Source: Moraxellaceae bacterium (GTDB lineage Bacteria; Pseudomonadota; Gammaproteobacteria; Pseudomonadales; UBA3067). From it: DNA of 9,535 nt. The notes beneath the pieces were generated by a model. It had not been told where the DNA came from, did no database searches, and saw only the letters and a list, made by a program, of their open reading frames with translations. Positions 1 to 6,693 of this stretch are shown piece by piece; position 1 is the first letter of the stretch; every line of letters begins with the position of its first letter. Made by a program: the position numbers and the translations under genes. Location: the NCBI GenBank assembly GCA_002401525.1, contig NVTH01000112.1, positions 1,791-11,325 of the forward strand. The letters are read 5' to 3'.

Positions 1-378
1 ACCGAAGCGATTCTAGCGGTGTATGAGCTCAACCGAGTTGAGCCCTTAAAGGAGGTGTTTATCTGGGCTTATGAGCGCTCTGTTGATCATTACCAGGTGG
101 TTAGGCAAACATTGGGAGAGCCTGATGAGTTTCGTTTGCGCTATCGGCAAGCGCTAAAAGAAGTCATCGGTGCGGTGATTAGGTTATTGCTGAATAAGCC
201 ACAAGCTTATGAACACATTACTCAATGGATGGGCGAAGGAATCCCGGTAGCAGACCAGGCACAGTTTCTGGAAAATGCTGAAACTGAATTGTTAAGTTTG
301 CATGAAGGTAATTTTGCTCGTTATCAAATTCGACCCTCTGAATTTGAGCAGTGGCAACAGGTTTGGAATGAGAAGTGA
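1..378 (+). CDS. Fic-family protein, C-terminal fragment (5' end outside window)
   Basis: The reading frame is open from base 1 to the TGA at 376-378 (125 residues), so this is the 3' part of a longer gene. The GTG at 19 is an internal valine rather than a credible start. The visible part is mostly helical and resembles the C-terminal region of a group of bacterial Fic proteins: an 'ELNRVEPLKEVFIWAYERS' segment, then 'FRLRYRQALKEVI', then an 'ETELLSLHEGNFARYQIRPSEF' tail, matched here from memory of the family. Fic proteins usually transfer AMP or another nucleotide moiety to target proteins through an HPFxxGNGR-type motif. That motif would lie upstream of the window and cannot be checked, so activity is unknown. 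No convincing stem-loop terminator follows the stop. The family assignment is fairly likely; the target and physiological role cannot be inferred. Confidence 0.68.
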   Translation, partial: TEAILAVYELNRVEPLKEVFIWAYERSVDHYQVVRQTLGEPDEFRLRYRQALKEVIGAVIRLLLNKPQAYEHITQWMGEGIPVADQAQFLENAETELLSLHEGNFARYQIRPSEFEQWQQVWNEK

Positions 379-503
379 GGGGGCGGGCTGTTCGGTCATT
401 CTTAAATATTTTCCCCTAAATTAAACCATTAGATTACAGTTTAAAAATCCGCTGTGTCTAAGTATCAACCGCGTCAAAAAGCAGGTTAAGTCTCACGACG
501 TTG

Positions 504-585
504 GCGGCGATTTTAGAGCATCTCTTATAGAGTGGCGGCAATAAAAGTTTGGCGCATCGAGCCAAATATAATTGCTTTTAGTGTT
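504..585 (+). repeat. 82-bp direct repeat, copy 1 (upstream of EamA transporter gene)
   Basis: This segment aligns without gaps to 1789-1870, with about 70 of 82 positions identical. The best conserved core reads GCATCTCTTATAG, then a TGGCGG/AATAAAAGTT block, then ATCGAGCCAAAT. Copy 1 contains a TATAAT hexamer at 567-572 and a small inverted repeat TTTGGC...GCCAAA (548-566) that copy 2 has partly lost. A GTG at 532 opens a frame running into the transporter gene and would add 39 residues. The equivalent frame in copy 2 stops after seven codons, so this extension is probably not genuine protein. Confidence 0.9.
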
Positions 586-600
586 GATGAAAATCAACCA

Positions 601-629
601 TTAAAATGGCTTGCAACATTGTTTGTAAT
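601..629 (+). promoter_or_regulatory. Candidate sigma70 promoter for the EamA gene
   Basis: TTAAAA (601-606) and TGTAAT (624-629) are separated by exactly 17 bp and match the -35 and -10 consensus at four and five of six positions. Transcription would begin near 636, just upstream of an AAGG Shine-Dalgarno sequence at 637-640 and the ATG at 649. The region is AT-rich, so chance matches are likely. The TATAAT in the upstream repeat (567-572) is an alternative, although it lacks a good -35 partner. Confidence 0.3.
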
Positions 630-648
630 AATATCCAAGGTTTTTAGT

Positions 649-1566
649 ATGAATAGAACAATTGACTCAGAGGCGCTACCAAAAAACTCCATGTTAGAGG
701 TTAATTTCTCGGACATGATCTTGTTAATGGTCGCTGTTATTTGGGGGGCCAGTTATAGTCTGACGAAAGGCGCTTTGGATTATAGCCCCGTGTTGGTATT
801 TATTTCGATTAGATTTGGCATCACCTTTTTGTGCTTATTGCCGTTTACAACGAAGGAAATATTGCAAGCGGGAAATAGAGCGCTTTTTAAAGCTTCTTTG
901 CTTGGGGGTATCCTTTGTTCGATATTTCTCGCTGAAACATACGGCGTTTTATATACGAGTGCCTCTAATGCTGCTTTTTTGATTTCTCTATGTGTCGTGT
1001 TTACCCCGATTATTGATGGTTTGTGGAAAAGACAGCGGCCTAATATTAATATCATTTTTTCTGCAGTACTTTGCTTAGTGGGTACTTGGATCCTTACCAG
1101 TGGAAAATCGATTGATTTTAATGTAGGTGATGGATTAATAATCGTGGCGGCAGTGCTAAGAGGCGTCATGGTAACCAGTACAAAAAGGGTCACTGACGCA
1201 ATTGAACTTAGCTCAATTGCTTTAACTCAAATACAAATGGCGGTTGTTTTTGTCGCGTCGACCTTTTTGATGTACTTCTCCATGGACGATATAAGTATCC
1301 CAACTCAAATTGAGTTTTGGTGGCGAACTATCTTTATTGTCCTGTTTTGTACGTTATTTGCTTTTTTCGCGCAAAATTATGGCGTAAAACATAGCGGCCC
1401 AACCAGAGCTAGTTTTCTTATGGGGGCGGAGCCGCTATTTGGTGTTGTGTTTGCGTTTTTGTTATTGTCCGAACCATTTTCAGTTGAATTGGTTTTGGGT
1501 GGATTATTGATCACTTGTGGTACTTTTTATGGTTTGAAACTTACGAAAGAAATAACGAATAGCTGA
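649..1566 (+). CDS. EamA/DMT-superfamily membrane transporter
   Basis: The 305-residue product is an inner-membrane protein with about ten hydrophobic segments arranged as two EamA repeats, as in drug/metabolite exporters of the RhaT/YdcZ type. Family hallmarks are 'VAVIWGASYSLTKGAL' at the start of the first repeat and, in the second, 'GPTRASFLMGAEPLFGVVFA' followed by 'LLLSEPFSVELVLGGLLI'. The substrate cannot be inferred; family members move amino acids, sugars, nucleotide sugars or metabolites. ATG 649 is preferred because AAGG lies eight bases upstream and the product then has the normal ~300-residue family length. An in-frame GTG at 532 would add a non-membrane extension encoded by repeat DNA. 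The gene is noticeably more AT-rich than acnB and is bracketed by the 82-bp direct repeats, which suggests it may be an acquired or mobile segment. Confidence 0.88.
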   Translation: MNRTIDSEALPKNSMLEVNFSDMILLMVAVIWGASYSLTKGALDYSPVLVFISIRFGITFLCLLPFTTKEILQAGNRALFKASLLGGILCSIFLAETYGVLYTSASNAAFLISLCVVFTPIIDGLWKRQRPNINIIFSAVLCLVGTWILTSGKSIDFNVGDGLIIVAAVLRGVMVTSTKRVTDAIELSSIALTQIQMAVVFVASTFLMYFSMDDISIPTQIEFWWRTIFIVLFCTLFAFFAQNYGVKHSGPTRASFLMGAEPLFGVVFAFLLLSEPFSVELVLGGLLITCGTFYGLKLTKEITNS

Positions 1567-1788
1567 GGGTAGTTCGGGGTGAGCAGCCGTTATTTAAACC
1601 GTGAGAAATCGTCAATAATTATTCCTTGAGTGTCAGCGTGCATTAATGTTGGCGAGCAGAGAGGCGTTTGTTTCTTTGTCTTTGGAGCGGTTTATTAACG
1701 GTGGCTTAAAGGGAGGGATATTGAGGATGTAATTTAGTTTCAACAAAGTGTGACTTTGGTAAGTTTTTAATAAAAATTTGATTTCTCT
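1567..1788. other. AT-rich spacer after the transporter gene
   Basis: No coding region, clear terminator or RNA gene was found here. One curiosity is a strong ribosome-binding-like stretch (GGGAGGGATATTGAGG, ending at 1726) followed directly by ATG TAA (1727-1732). This is a start codon with an immediate stop, and could be a decayed gene start or a chance match. Confidence 0.5.
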
Positions 1789-1870
1789 GCGGTGTTTTTA
1801 GGGCATCTCTTATAGAATGGCGGTAATAAAAGTTCGGTAAATCGAGCCAAATTTAATTACTTTTAATGTT
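1789..1870 (+). repeat. 82-bp direct repeat, copy 2 (upstream of acyltransferase gene)
   Basis: This copy matches 504-585 in the same orientation at about 85% identity with no gaps. The ATG of the acyltransferase gene (1866-1868) lies within its last bases; copy 1 has GTG at the corresponding position. A seven-codon frame MAVIKVR-stop (1817-1840) corresponds to the start of the longer frame in copy 1. Sequence similarity ends abruptly at both edges. Confidence 0.9.
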
Positions 1871-2576
1871 CTATAAGGCTGAAATAAAATTGGATCATAA
1901 AATAATAACCACCGCACTTTATGCCGCCTATTTGACGAATTGGTATGGCTTGTTATTAAGTCGAACTAAGGACAAAGATGAAATTATGCGGCTTCGGCTT
2001 GAATACGCAAAAATACTGTTTGCTAGATTAAATATCAGTGTAAAGGTATTGAATAAAGAGAAGATACCCACTGAAGGACAGTACTTACTAATTTCAAACC
2101 ATCGCAGTATTATTGACCCAGTAGTCATTGATCTTGCGTTTGAGGAGTCCTCTATTGCTGGTTATTGGGTTGCGAAAAAGGAGTTATATAACTCCTTATT
2201 TTTTGGGTTGTTTATCCGCAACGCTGGTACCGTTTTGTTGGATCGGGAGTCTGACAATATGGCGGGGTTTTTTTCGCGTGTAAAAAAAGTGGTAAACGAT
2301 GAGGGGTCTATTTATATTTTTCCGGAGGGAACGAGAAATAAAGGCAGTGCGCCTATCTCTGAGTTTAAAGAGGGCCCTAGAATTATTGCAATAAAAAATC
2401 GATTGCCAATGTTGCCTGTGTACATAAAGACCAATGCGAGTGAGGTATTAAAAGAGGCCATTAAAAAACGCTCCCAAAAACTCGAAATCGAATTTGAGAT
2501 TGGGGATTTAATTGATTATAAGAGCAAGCTCCCACTTCATGAAAGTTATAAAAATGCTTTTAATCTGCGCAACTAA
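1866..2576 (+). CDS. PlsC-like lysophospholipid (1-acylglycerol-3-phosphate) acyltransferase
   Basis: The 236-residue product carries the four PlsC/LPLAT motifs in order: NHRSIID (catalytic H79 and D84), GTVLLDR around residues 121-127, FPEGTR (152-157) and LPMLPVY around 180-186. Such enzymes transfer an acyl chain to a lysophospholipid or related acceptor at the inner face of the cytoplasmic membrane. The hydrophobic stretch near residues 17-31 may help membrane association. Whether the substrate is lysophosphatidate or something more specialised is not visible. ATG 1866 has no recognisable Shine-Dalgarno sequence. Met41 (ATG 1986) is an alternative that keeps every motif, with an AAGGA placed rather far upstream. 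The gene is AT-rich, with frequent AAA and ATA codons, like the transporter before it. It shares a bidirectional terminator with convergent acnB. Confidence 0.87.
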   Translation: MFYKAEIKLDHKIITTALYAAYLTNWYGLLLSRTKDKDEIMRLRLEYAKILFARLNISVKVLNKEKIPTEGQYLLISNHRSIIDPVVIDLAFEESSIAGYWVAKKELYNSLFFGLFIRNAGTVLLDRESDNMAGFFSRVKKVVNDEGSIYIFPEGTRNKGSAPISEFKEGPRIIAIKNRLPMLPVYIKTNASEVLKEAIKKRSQKLEIEFEIGDLIDYKSKLPLHESYKNAFNLRN

Positions 2577-2783
2577 GTATCCAAGTTTTTAATTTGAAGT
2601 GTTGGCATTGCTAGTGTATGCGGATTTGTTTGGTCGGGTTTTAACTTGCTCGAGAGTTAATTTAAATTCCATAGGGTTCCTATTAAAATCCAAAGAAGAA
2701 AGTGTAGTTTCAGTGGGTGATCTGAGCAGGGTTAATATTTCTACTGTTTTTAATTCGTTCGATGGGGACATTATATTGAGCAA

Positions 2784-2811
2784 AAAAAGGCCTCAATTAA
2801 GAGGCCTTTTT
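2784..2811. terminator. Bidirectional intrinsic terminator between acyltransferase gene and acnB
   Basis: A perfect 11-bp inverted repeat, AAAAAGGCCTC and GAGGCCTTTTT, surrounds a six-base loop (2795-2800). The GC core is flanked by A and T runs, so each strand gives a stem followed by a U-tract. It lies 35 bp after the acnB stop on the minus strand and about 207 bp after the acyltransferase stop on the plus strand. Confidence 0.93.
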
Positions 2812-2845
2812 AAAACGGTCAATGCAAAAACTTAGCCGCGCTAAT

Positions 2846-5410
2846 TTAGTTGCGCTGCATAACTGGAATCGCATTTTTTGCTTCTTCAACGTAGGTGTCC
2901 ATCTTGTTGAAGTTCATGTATTGGTACACTTCTTCAGAGATGGCGTCGATGTCTTCGGCGTAAACCATGTATTCTTCAACGGTAGGCAGTTTGCCTAGAA
3001 TTGAAGTAATGGCCGCTAGCTCGGCAGAAGACAAATACACGTTCGCACCGGTGCCCAATCGATTCGGGAAGTTCCGAGTGGAAGTGGACACTACCGTGGA
3101 GTTGTCCGCAACACGTGCTTGGTTGCCCATGCACAAGGAGCAGCCAGGCATTTCAGTTCGAGCGCCTTTAGCGCCAAAGGTGCTGTAGTAACCTTCTTCC
3201 CTCAATTCTTTTTCGTCCATTCGCGTAGGCGGTGAAATCCACAAGCGCGTTGGTACAGGGCCGGATTTCTCGAGCAGCTTGCCCGCAGCACGGAAGTGAC
3301 CAATGTTGGTCATACACGAACCAATAAAGACTTCGTCGATTTTGGTGCCGGCCACTTCAGAAAGAGGCTTCACGTCATCGGGGTCATTAGGACAGGCCAA
3401 TAAAGGCTCTTTAATGTCGTCCATGTTGATTTCGATGATTTCGGCGTATTCCGCGTCGGCATCGGCTTCCATCAGTTCTGGATTCGCCAACCATTCTTCC
3501 ATGGCTATAATGCGGCGCTCAATCGTACGTGCGTCGCTGTAGCCATTGGTGATCATGGTTTTGAGTAGCGTGATGTTGGAGGTTAGGTATTCAATCACAG
3601 GCTCTTTGTTGAGCTTGATTGAGCAGCCGCCCGCAGATCGTTCTGCAGAAGCATCGGATAATTCGAATGCTTGCTCAACTTTCAAATCAGGCAGGCCTTC
3701 GATTTCTAGAATGCGTCCAGAGAAGACATTTATCTTGCCTTCTTTTTCAACGGTCAATAAGCCGCGTTGGATTGCCACGTAAGGAATCGCGTTCACTAGG
3801 TCACGAAGAGTGATGCCCGATTGCATGGTGCCAGTGAACCGAACTAATACTGATTCAGGCATGTCCAGAGGAATAACGCCCATAGCAGCGCCGAAAGCTA
3901 CCAGGCCGGATCCACCTGGGAAGCTGATGCCAAGGGGGAAGCGCGTATGAGAATCACCGCCTGTACCGACAGTATCAGGAATCAACATGCGGTTAAGCCA
4001 GGAGTGAATGATGCCGTCGCCTGGTTTAAGGGCGACACCGCCACGGGTGTGAATGAAGTCAGGCAGGGTGTGCTGAGTGTCGATGTCCACGGGCTTGGGG
4101 TAAGCCGCTGTGTGACAAAAAGATTGCATCACTAGATCCGATGAGAATCCTAGGCAAGCCAGCTCTTTCAATTCATCACGAGTCATGGGGCCGGTGGTGT
4201 CTTGCGAGCCAACTGTCGTCATGCGCGGTTCGCAGTAAGTGTCAGGACGGATGCCTTCAACACCGCAAGCTTTGCCGACCATTTTTTGCGCTAAGGTGTA
4301 GCCTTTGCCGGTGTCTTTAGGCTGAATGGGGCGTCGGAACGTGTCGTCGCTTTCAAGGCCAAGGGCTTCACGAGTTTTGTCGGTCAAGGTGCGACCAATG
4401 ATTAGCGGAATGCGTCCGCCGGCTTGTACTTCGTCCAAAATCACATGGGATTTTAGTGCGAATTCAGAAATCAGATCGCCTGTGTCTTCGTTAACGATAC
4501 GGCCTTCATAAGGGAAGATGGAGATTACGTCGCCAGTCTTCATTTTGGTAACGTCGCACTCGATGGGCAGGGCGCCAGCGTCTTCCATGGTGTTGAAGAA
4601 GATCGGTGCAATTTTATTGCCGATGCAGATGCCGCCAGAACGTTTGTTCGGTACGTGAGGGATGTCGTCGCCCATAAACCACAATACGGAGTTAGTGGCT
4701 GATTTACGTGAGGAGCCTGTGCCCACAACGTCGCCAACGTACGCTAAAGGATGGCCTTTAGTTTTTAATTCTTCGATGGTCTCTAAAGGCTTTTCCATTT
4801 TGGATTTAAGCATGGCCAGCGCGTGATAAGGAATATCAGGGCGGCTCCATGCGTCTCCCGCGGGAGAGAGGTCATCGGTGTTGGTTTCGCCGTCGACTTT
4901 AAATACGGTAACGGTGATTTTTTCAGCGACTTTTGGTTTAGAGGTAAACCATTCGGCGCTGGCCCAAGCGTCAACCACTTGTTTGGCGAAGGGGTTGGAT
5001 TTGGCTTTTTCCATCACGTCGTTGAATGCGTCGAACATTAACAGTGTGGTGGACAGTGCTGTCGCTGCATTAGCCGCAAGCGCGTCGTTGTCTAAAAATT
5101 CTACGAGGGGCTCGATGTTGTAGCCCCCTAGCATGGTGCCTAGAAGATCAACTGCCGCAGTGGCGGAGAGAAGAGGTGATGTGGCTTCCCCTTTGGCGAC
5201 TGCGGTTAAAAAGCCTGCTTTCACGTAGGCCGCAGCGTCAACGCCGGCGGGGACCCGATGAGTGATTAGGTCAAGGAGGAATTCGTCTTCACCTGCGGGA
5301 GGTGCTTTAAGTAGCTCAACTAATCCTGCAACTTGTTCTGCGTCTAATGGTGTTGGTACAACGCCTTCCGCGGCTCTTTCTTCTACGTGCTTACGATAAG
5401 CTTCTAACAC
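2846..5410 (-). CDS. acnB: Aconitate hydratase B (bifunctional aconitase / 2-methylisocitrate dehydratase)
   Basis: The 854-residue product matches AcnB along its length (E. coli AcnB has 865). It isomerises citrate to isocitrate in the cytoplasmic TCA cycle using a [4Fe-4S] cluster; the family also hydrates 2-methyl-cis-aconitate. The order is the AcnB one: an N-terminal helical HEAT-like domain, then a swivel domain ('[18 protein letters not shown]', '[13 protein letters not shown]'), then the three catalytic aconitase domains. Cluster cysteines are C699 (GSCMTN) and C757/C760 (PGCSLCMGN), with spacing close to E. coli C710/C769/C772. The start is taken as GTG 5410, giving the usual [16 protein letters not shown] beginning, with AGGG eight bases upstream. 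An upstream GTG at 5440 would add ten residues but has no ribosome-binding site and overlaps an inverted repeat. AcnB enzymes can also bind mRNA in their apo form; this is family knowledge and is not visible here. Confidence 0.98.
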   Translation of the reverse strand: MLEAYRKHVEERAAEGVVPTPLDAEQVAGLVELLKAPPAGEDEFLLDLITHRVPAGVDAAAYVKAGFLTAVAKGEATSPLLSATAAVDLLGTMLGGYNIEPLVEFLDNDALAANAATALSTTLLMFDAFNDVMEKAKSNPFAKQVVDAWASAEWFTSKPKVAEKITVTVFKVDGETNTDDLSPAGDAWSRPDIPYHALAMLKSKMEKPLETIEELKTKGHPLAYVGDVVGTGSSRKSATNSVLWFMGDDIPHVPNKRSGGICIGNKIAPIFFNTMEDAGALPIECDVTKMKTGDVISIFPYEGRIVNEDTGDLISEFALKSHVILDEVQAGGRIPLIIGRTLTDKTREALGLESDDTFRRPIQPKDTGKGYTLAQKMVGKACGVEGIRPDTYCEPRMTTVGSQDTTGPMTRDELKELACLGFSSDLVMQSFCHTAAYPKPVDIDTQHTLPDFIHTRGGVALKPGDGIIHSWLNRMLIPDTVGTGGDSHTRFPLGISFPGGSGLVAFGAAMGVIPLDMPESVLVRFTGTMQSGITLRDLVNAIPYVAIQRGLLTVEKEGKINVFSGRILEIEGLPDLKVEQAFELSDASAERSAGGCSIKLNKEPVIEYLTSNITLLKTMITNGYSDARTIERRIIAMEEWLANPELMEADADAEYAEIIEINMDDIKEPLLACPNDPDDVKPLSEVAGTKIDEVFIGSCMTNIGHFRAAGKLLEKSGPVPTRLWISPPTRMDEKELREEGYYSTFGAKGARTEMPGCSLCMGNQARVADNSTVVSTSTRNFPNRLGTGANVYLSSAELAAITSILGKLPTVEEYMVYAEDIDAISEEVYQYMNFNKMDTYVEEAKNAIPVMQRN

Positions 5411-5439
5411 TTGTTTGACCCTCGTTGTCTGTATTACCA

Positions 5440-5458
5440 CCGTGATAATTATTCACGG
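5440..5458. promoter_or_regulatory. Inverted repeat in the acnB leader (possible operator or hairpin)
   Basis: CCGTGA (5440-5445) and TCACGG (5453-5458) form a perfect 6-bp dyad around an AT-only spacer of seven bases, about 30 bp upstream of the acnB start. The half-sites resemble those of CRP/Vfr-type sites (TGTGA-N6-TCACA), but the spacer is one base too long and the outer base differs. The regulator is therefore unknown. In the transcript it could also form a small hairpin. Confidence 0.35.
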
Positions 5459-5502
5459 ATTGGGCTTTGCATCTGATTCTTTATGCTTTAAATGGCGGAC
5501 GT

Positions 5503-5531
5503 ATTCTACTCGAAAAGGCTGTAAAAGTTAA
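5503..5531 (-). promoter_or_regulatory. Candidate sigma70 promoter of acnB
   Basis: Read on the minus strand, TTAACT (5531-5526) and TAGAAT (5508-5503) are separated by 17 bp. They match the -35 and -10 consensus at four and five of six bases. Transcription would start near 5496, giving a leader of about 85 nt that contains the 5440-5458 inverted repeat and the Shine-Dalgarno sequence. Confidence 0.4.
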
Positions 5532-5959
5532 GGTGGAGCCTTAAAACCGTCGTAATTTAACGCAATTGTTTAATCGTTAATTGGATCTGATTAGTGGTTG
5601 GATCCCATTAGTTATTCGATCTAGCTAGGATTGACGTGATGAGGCGCTGCCAGATTGTCTCTTTTCTCCCGCTCGCATCATTTCTCTCGATTAGGTTAAT
5701 TTTAGCTGGCTGGGAGCTGTTTGCTTTTTAACCGTCGGTTTAATTTATTAAATGAAAGTGGGGAGATTCGCTCGGAGGCTGGATGCTATTTAGATATAAT
5801 CTCTGCCGTCCTGCGAAGGCGCCTTGGAATCTATTGTGTGGCTTGGAGAGTTCAACTTTTCTTTATGAGCTGAGTTAGCGCAGAGGGTTTTATTAAGGTC
5901 TAAATAGGATTAAGTTTGGATTATAATTAATTGTTTATACATAAATTTGTGGTTTTTAG
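5532..5959. other. Divergent acnB-miaE spacer without recognisable gene
   Basis: No convincing coding frame or tRNA is seen. Two TATAAT hexamers lie on the plus strand, at 5795-5800 and 5922-5927; neither has a good -35 at 16-18 bp. The second is the likelier -10 for miaE, placing a transcription start about 25 bp before ATG 5960. A 10-bp perfect palindrome AAGGCGCCTT lies at 5816-5825, 16 bp after the first hexamer, and AACC-GTC-GGTT near 5730 could form a very small hairpin. The length is more than two divergent promoters need, so a small RNA is possible but unproven. Confidence 0.4.
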
Positions 5960-6562
5960 ATGACAGATATATCAAACCTTAAACGCTTTTTAGGTTGCCC
6001 TACACCGAAAGCGTGGTTAGATCGCGCGGTTGAAGAATTACCGACACTGATTGTAGATCATGCCAATTGCGAGAAGAAAGCAGCGGCCACGGCAATGAAT
6101 TTGCTGTATCGCTACATCGATAAGCCTGAATTGCTGCGGATGTTGTCTCAATTGGCACGGGAAGAGCTGCTTCATTTTGAACAAGTGTTGGAAATAATGA
6201 GTGAACGTAGCATCGAGTACGTGGCGGTGAGTCCAGGGCGATATGCCGGGGGCTTGCGCAAGCCAGTGCGCACTCATGAGCCAGCGAAATTAGTGGACAC
6301 TTTAATTGTCGGGGCGATTATTGAGGCCCGTTCTTGCGAACGATTTGAAGCCTTGGCGGGGTTGGTGGATGAGCCGCTGGGCAATTACTACCGCTATTTA
6401 CTTAAATCGGAATCTCGACATTACGAGGATTATCTTTCGTTGGCGCGCCTGTATGCGGATCAGCCGATCGAAGAGCGTATTGAATTTTTCGTGGAGCGAG
6501 AAGTAGGGCTGATCGAGTCACCAGACCCTCAGTTTCGTTTCCACAGTGGTGCGCCTCAGTAG
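5960..6562 (+). CDS. miaE: tRNA-(ms2io6A)-hydroxylase MiaE
   Basis: The 200-residue product is a ferritin-like diiron protein. The metal-ligand pattern is complete: E38, E69xxH72 (EELLH), E122 and E151xxH154 (ESRHY), each on a predicted helix. MiaE hydroxylates the isopentenyl side chain of 2-methylthio-N6-isopentenyladenosine at position 37 of tRNAs reading codons that start with U, using O2; it acts after MiaA and MiaB. 'WLDRAVEELPTLIVDHANCEKKAA' near the N-terminus and 'YAGGLRKPVR' in the middle are typical of the family. The start is ATG 5960; the region before it (GTGGTTTTTAG) has only a weak Shine-Dalgarno sequence. The gene is alone on its strand, faces lpxH, and ends at the first bases of the 10-bp tandem array. 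Confidence 0.95.
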   Translation: MTDISNLKRFLGCPTPKAWLDRAVEELPTLIVDHANCEKKAAATAMNLLYRYIDKPELLRMLSQLAREELLHFEQVLEIMSERSIEYVAVSPGRYAGGLRKPVRTHEPAKLVDTLIVGAIIEARSCERFEALAGLVDEPLGNYYRYLLKSESRHYEDYLSLARLYADQPIEERIEFFVEREVGLIESPDPQFRFHSGAPQ

Positions 6563-6650
6563 TTGGGTGTGGTGGGGGTCTTGTTGGGTCTTGTTGGGTG
6601 TAGTTAGGTGTGGTTGGGTCTTGTTGGGTGTAATTGGGTATAGCCAGGTA
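6561..6650. repeat. 10-bp G/C-skewed tandem array between convergent miaE and lpxH
   Basis: About nine exactly spaced 10-bp units run from the miaE stop codon, with an approximate consensus of T-T/G-G-T-T-G-G-G-T-C/G. The first seven units are well conserved apart from single-base changes; the last two are degenerate. Plus-strand G-runs at 6564, 6574, 6585 and 6595 are separated by loops of 7, 6 and 7 bases, which satisfies the usual four-run G-quadruplex pattern. The minus-strand transcript, the 3' end of lpxH mRNA, would be C-rich and almost free of G, with ACCC every 10 nt, as in Rho utilisation sites. No intrinsic terminator is visible between these two genes. Confidence 0.92.
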
Positions 6651-6693
6651 GAGGTGAAACTCTGAGATGACTTGATTAGAGCTGTTTTATTGT

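Noticed and set aside
504..585. Integron attC site
   Set aside because: A single GTTAAGT core-like heptamer lies just outside the repeat, but no matching RYYYAAC partner, no long imperfect hairpin and no copy after the acyltransferase gene were found.
532..648. N-terminal extension of the EamA protein from GTG 532
   Set aside because: It is encoded partly by the 82-bp repeat, lacks a Shine-Dalgarno sequence, is interrupted in the second repeat copy, and gives a length above the family norm; ATG 649 has AAGG at good spacing.
780..1193. 137-codon minus-strand frame inside the EamA gene
   Set aside because: The plus-strand frame encodes an unmistakable membrane transporter; the antisense frame has no domain features.
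2589..2783. 64-codon open frame on the minus strand
   Set aside because: It begins at the edge of the terminator after acnB, has no ribosome-binding site, and overlaps another equally unsupported frame.
2599..2835. 78-codon open frame on the plus strand
   Set aside because: It uses a weak TTG start, reads straight through the strong bidirectional terminator and has no recognisable protein features.
2967..5123. Several 60-80 codon frames inside acnB on either strand
   Set aside because: They are shadows of the conserved acnB coding sequence and have no independent evidence.
5410..5440. GTG 5440 as acnB start
   Set aside because: No ribosome-binding site precedes it and it lies in the inverted repeat, whereas GTG 5410 has AGGG at eight bases and yields the family's normal N-terminus.
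5816..5825. tRNA gene near 5790-5880
   Set aside because: The GC-rich patch and palindrome suggested a structured RNA, but no cloverleaf arms, TTCGA-type T-loop or CCA-adjacent acceptor pairing could be drawn.
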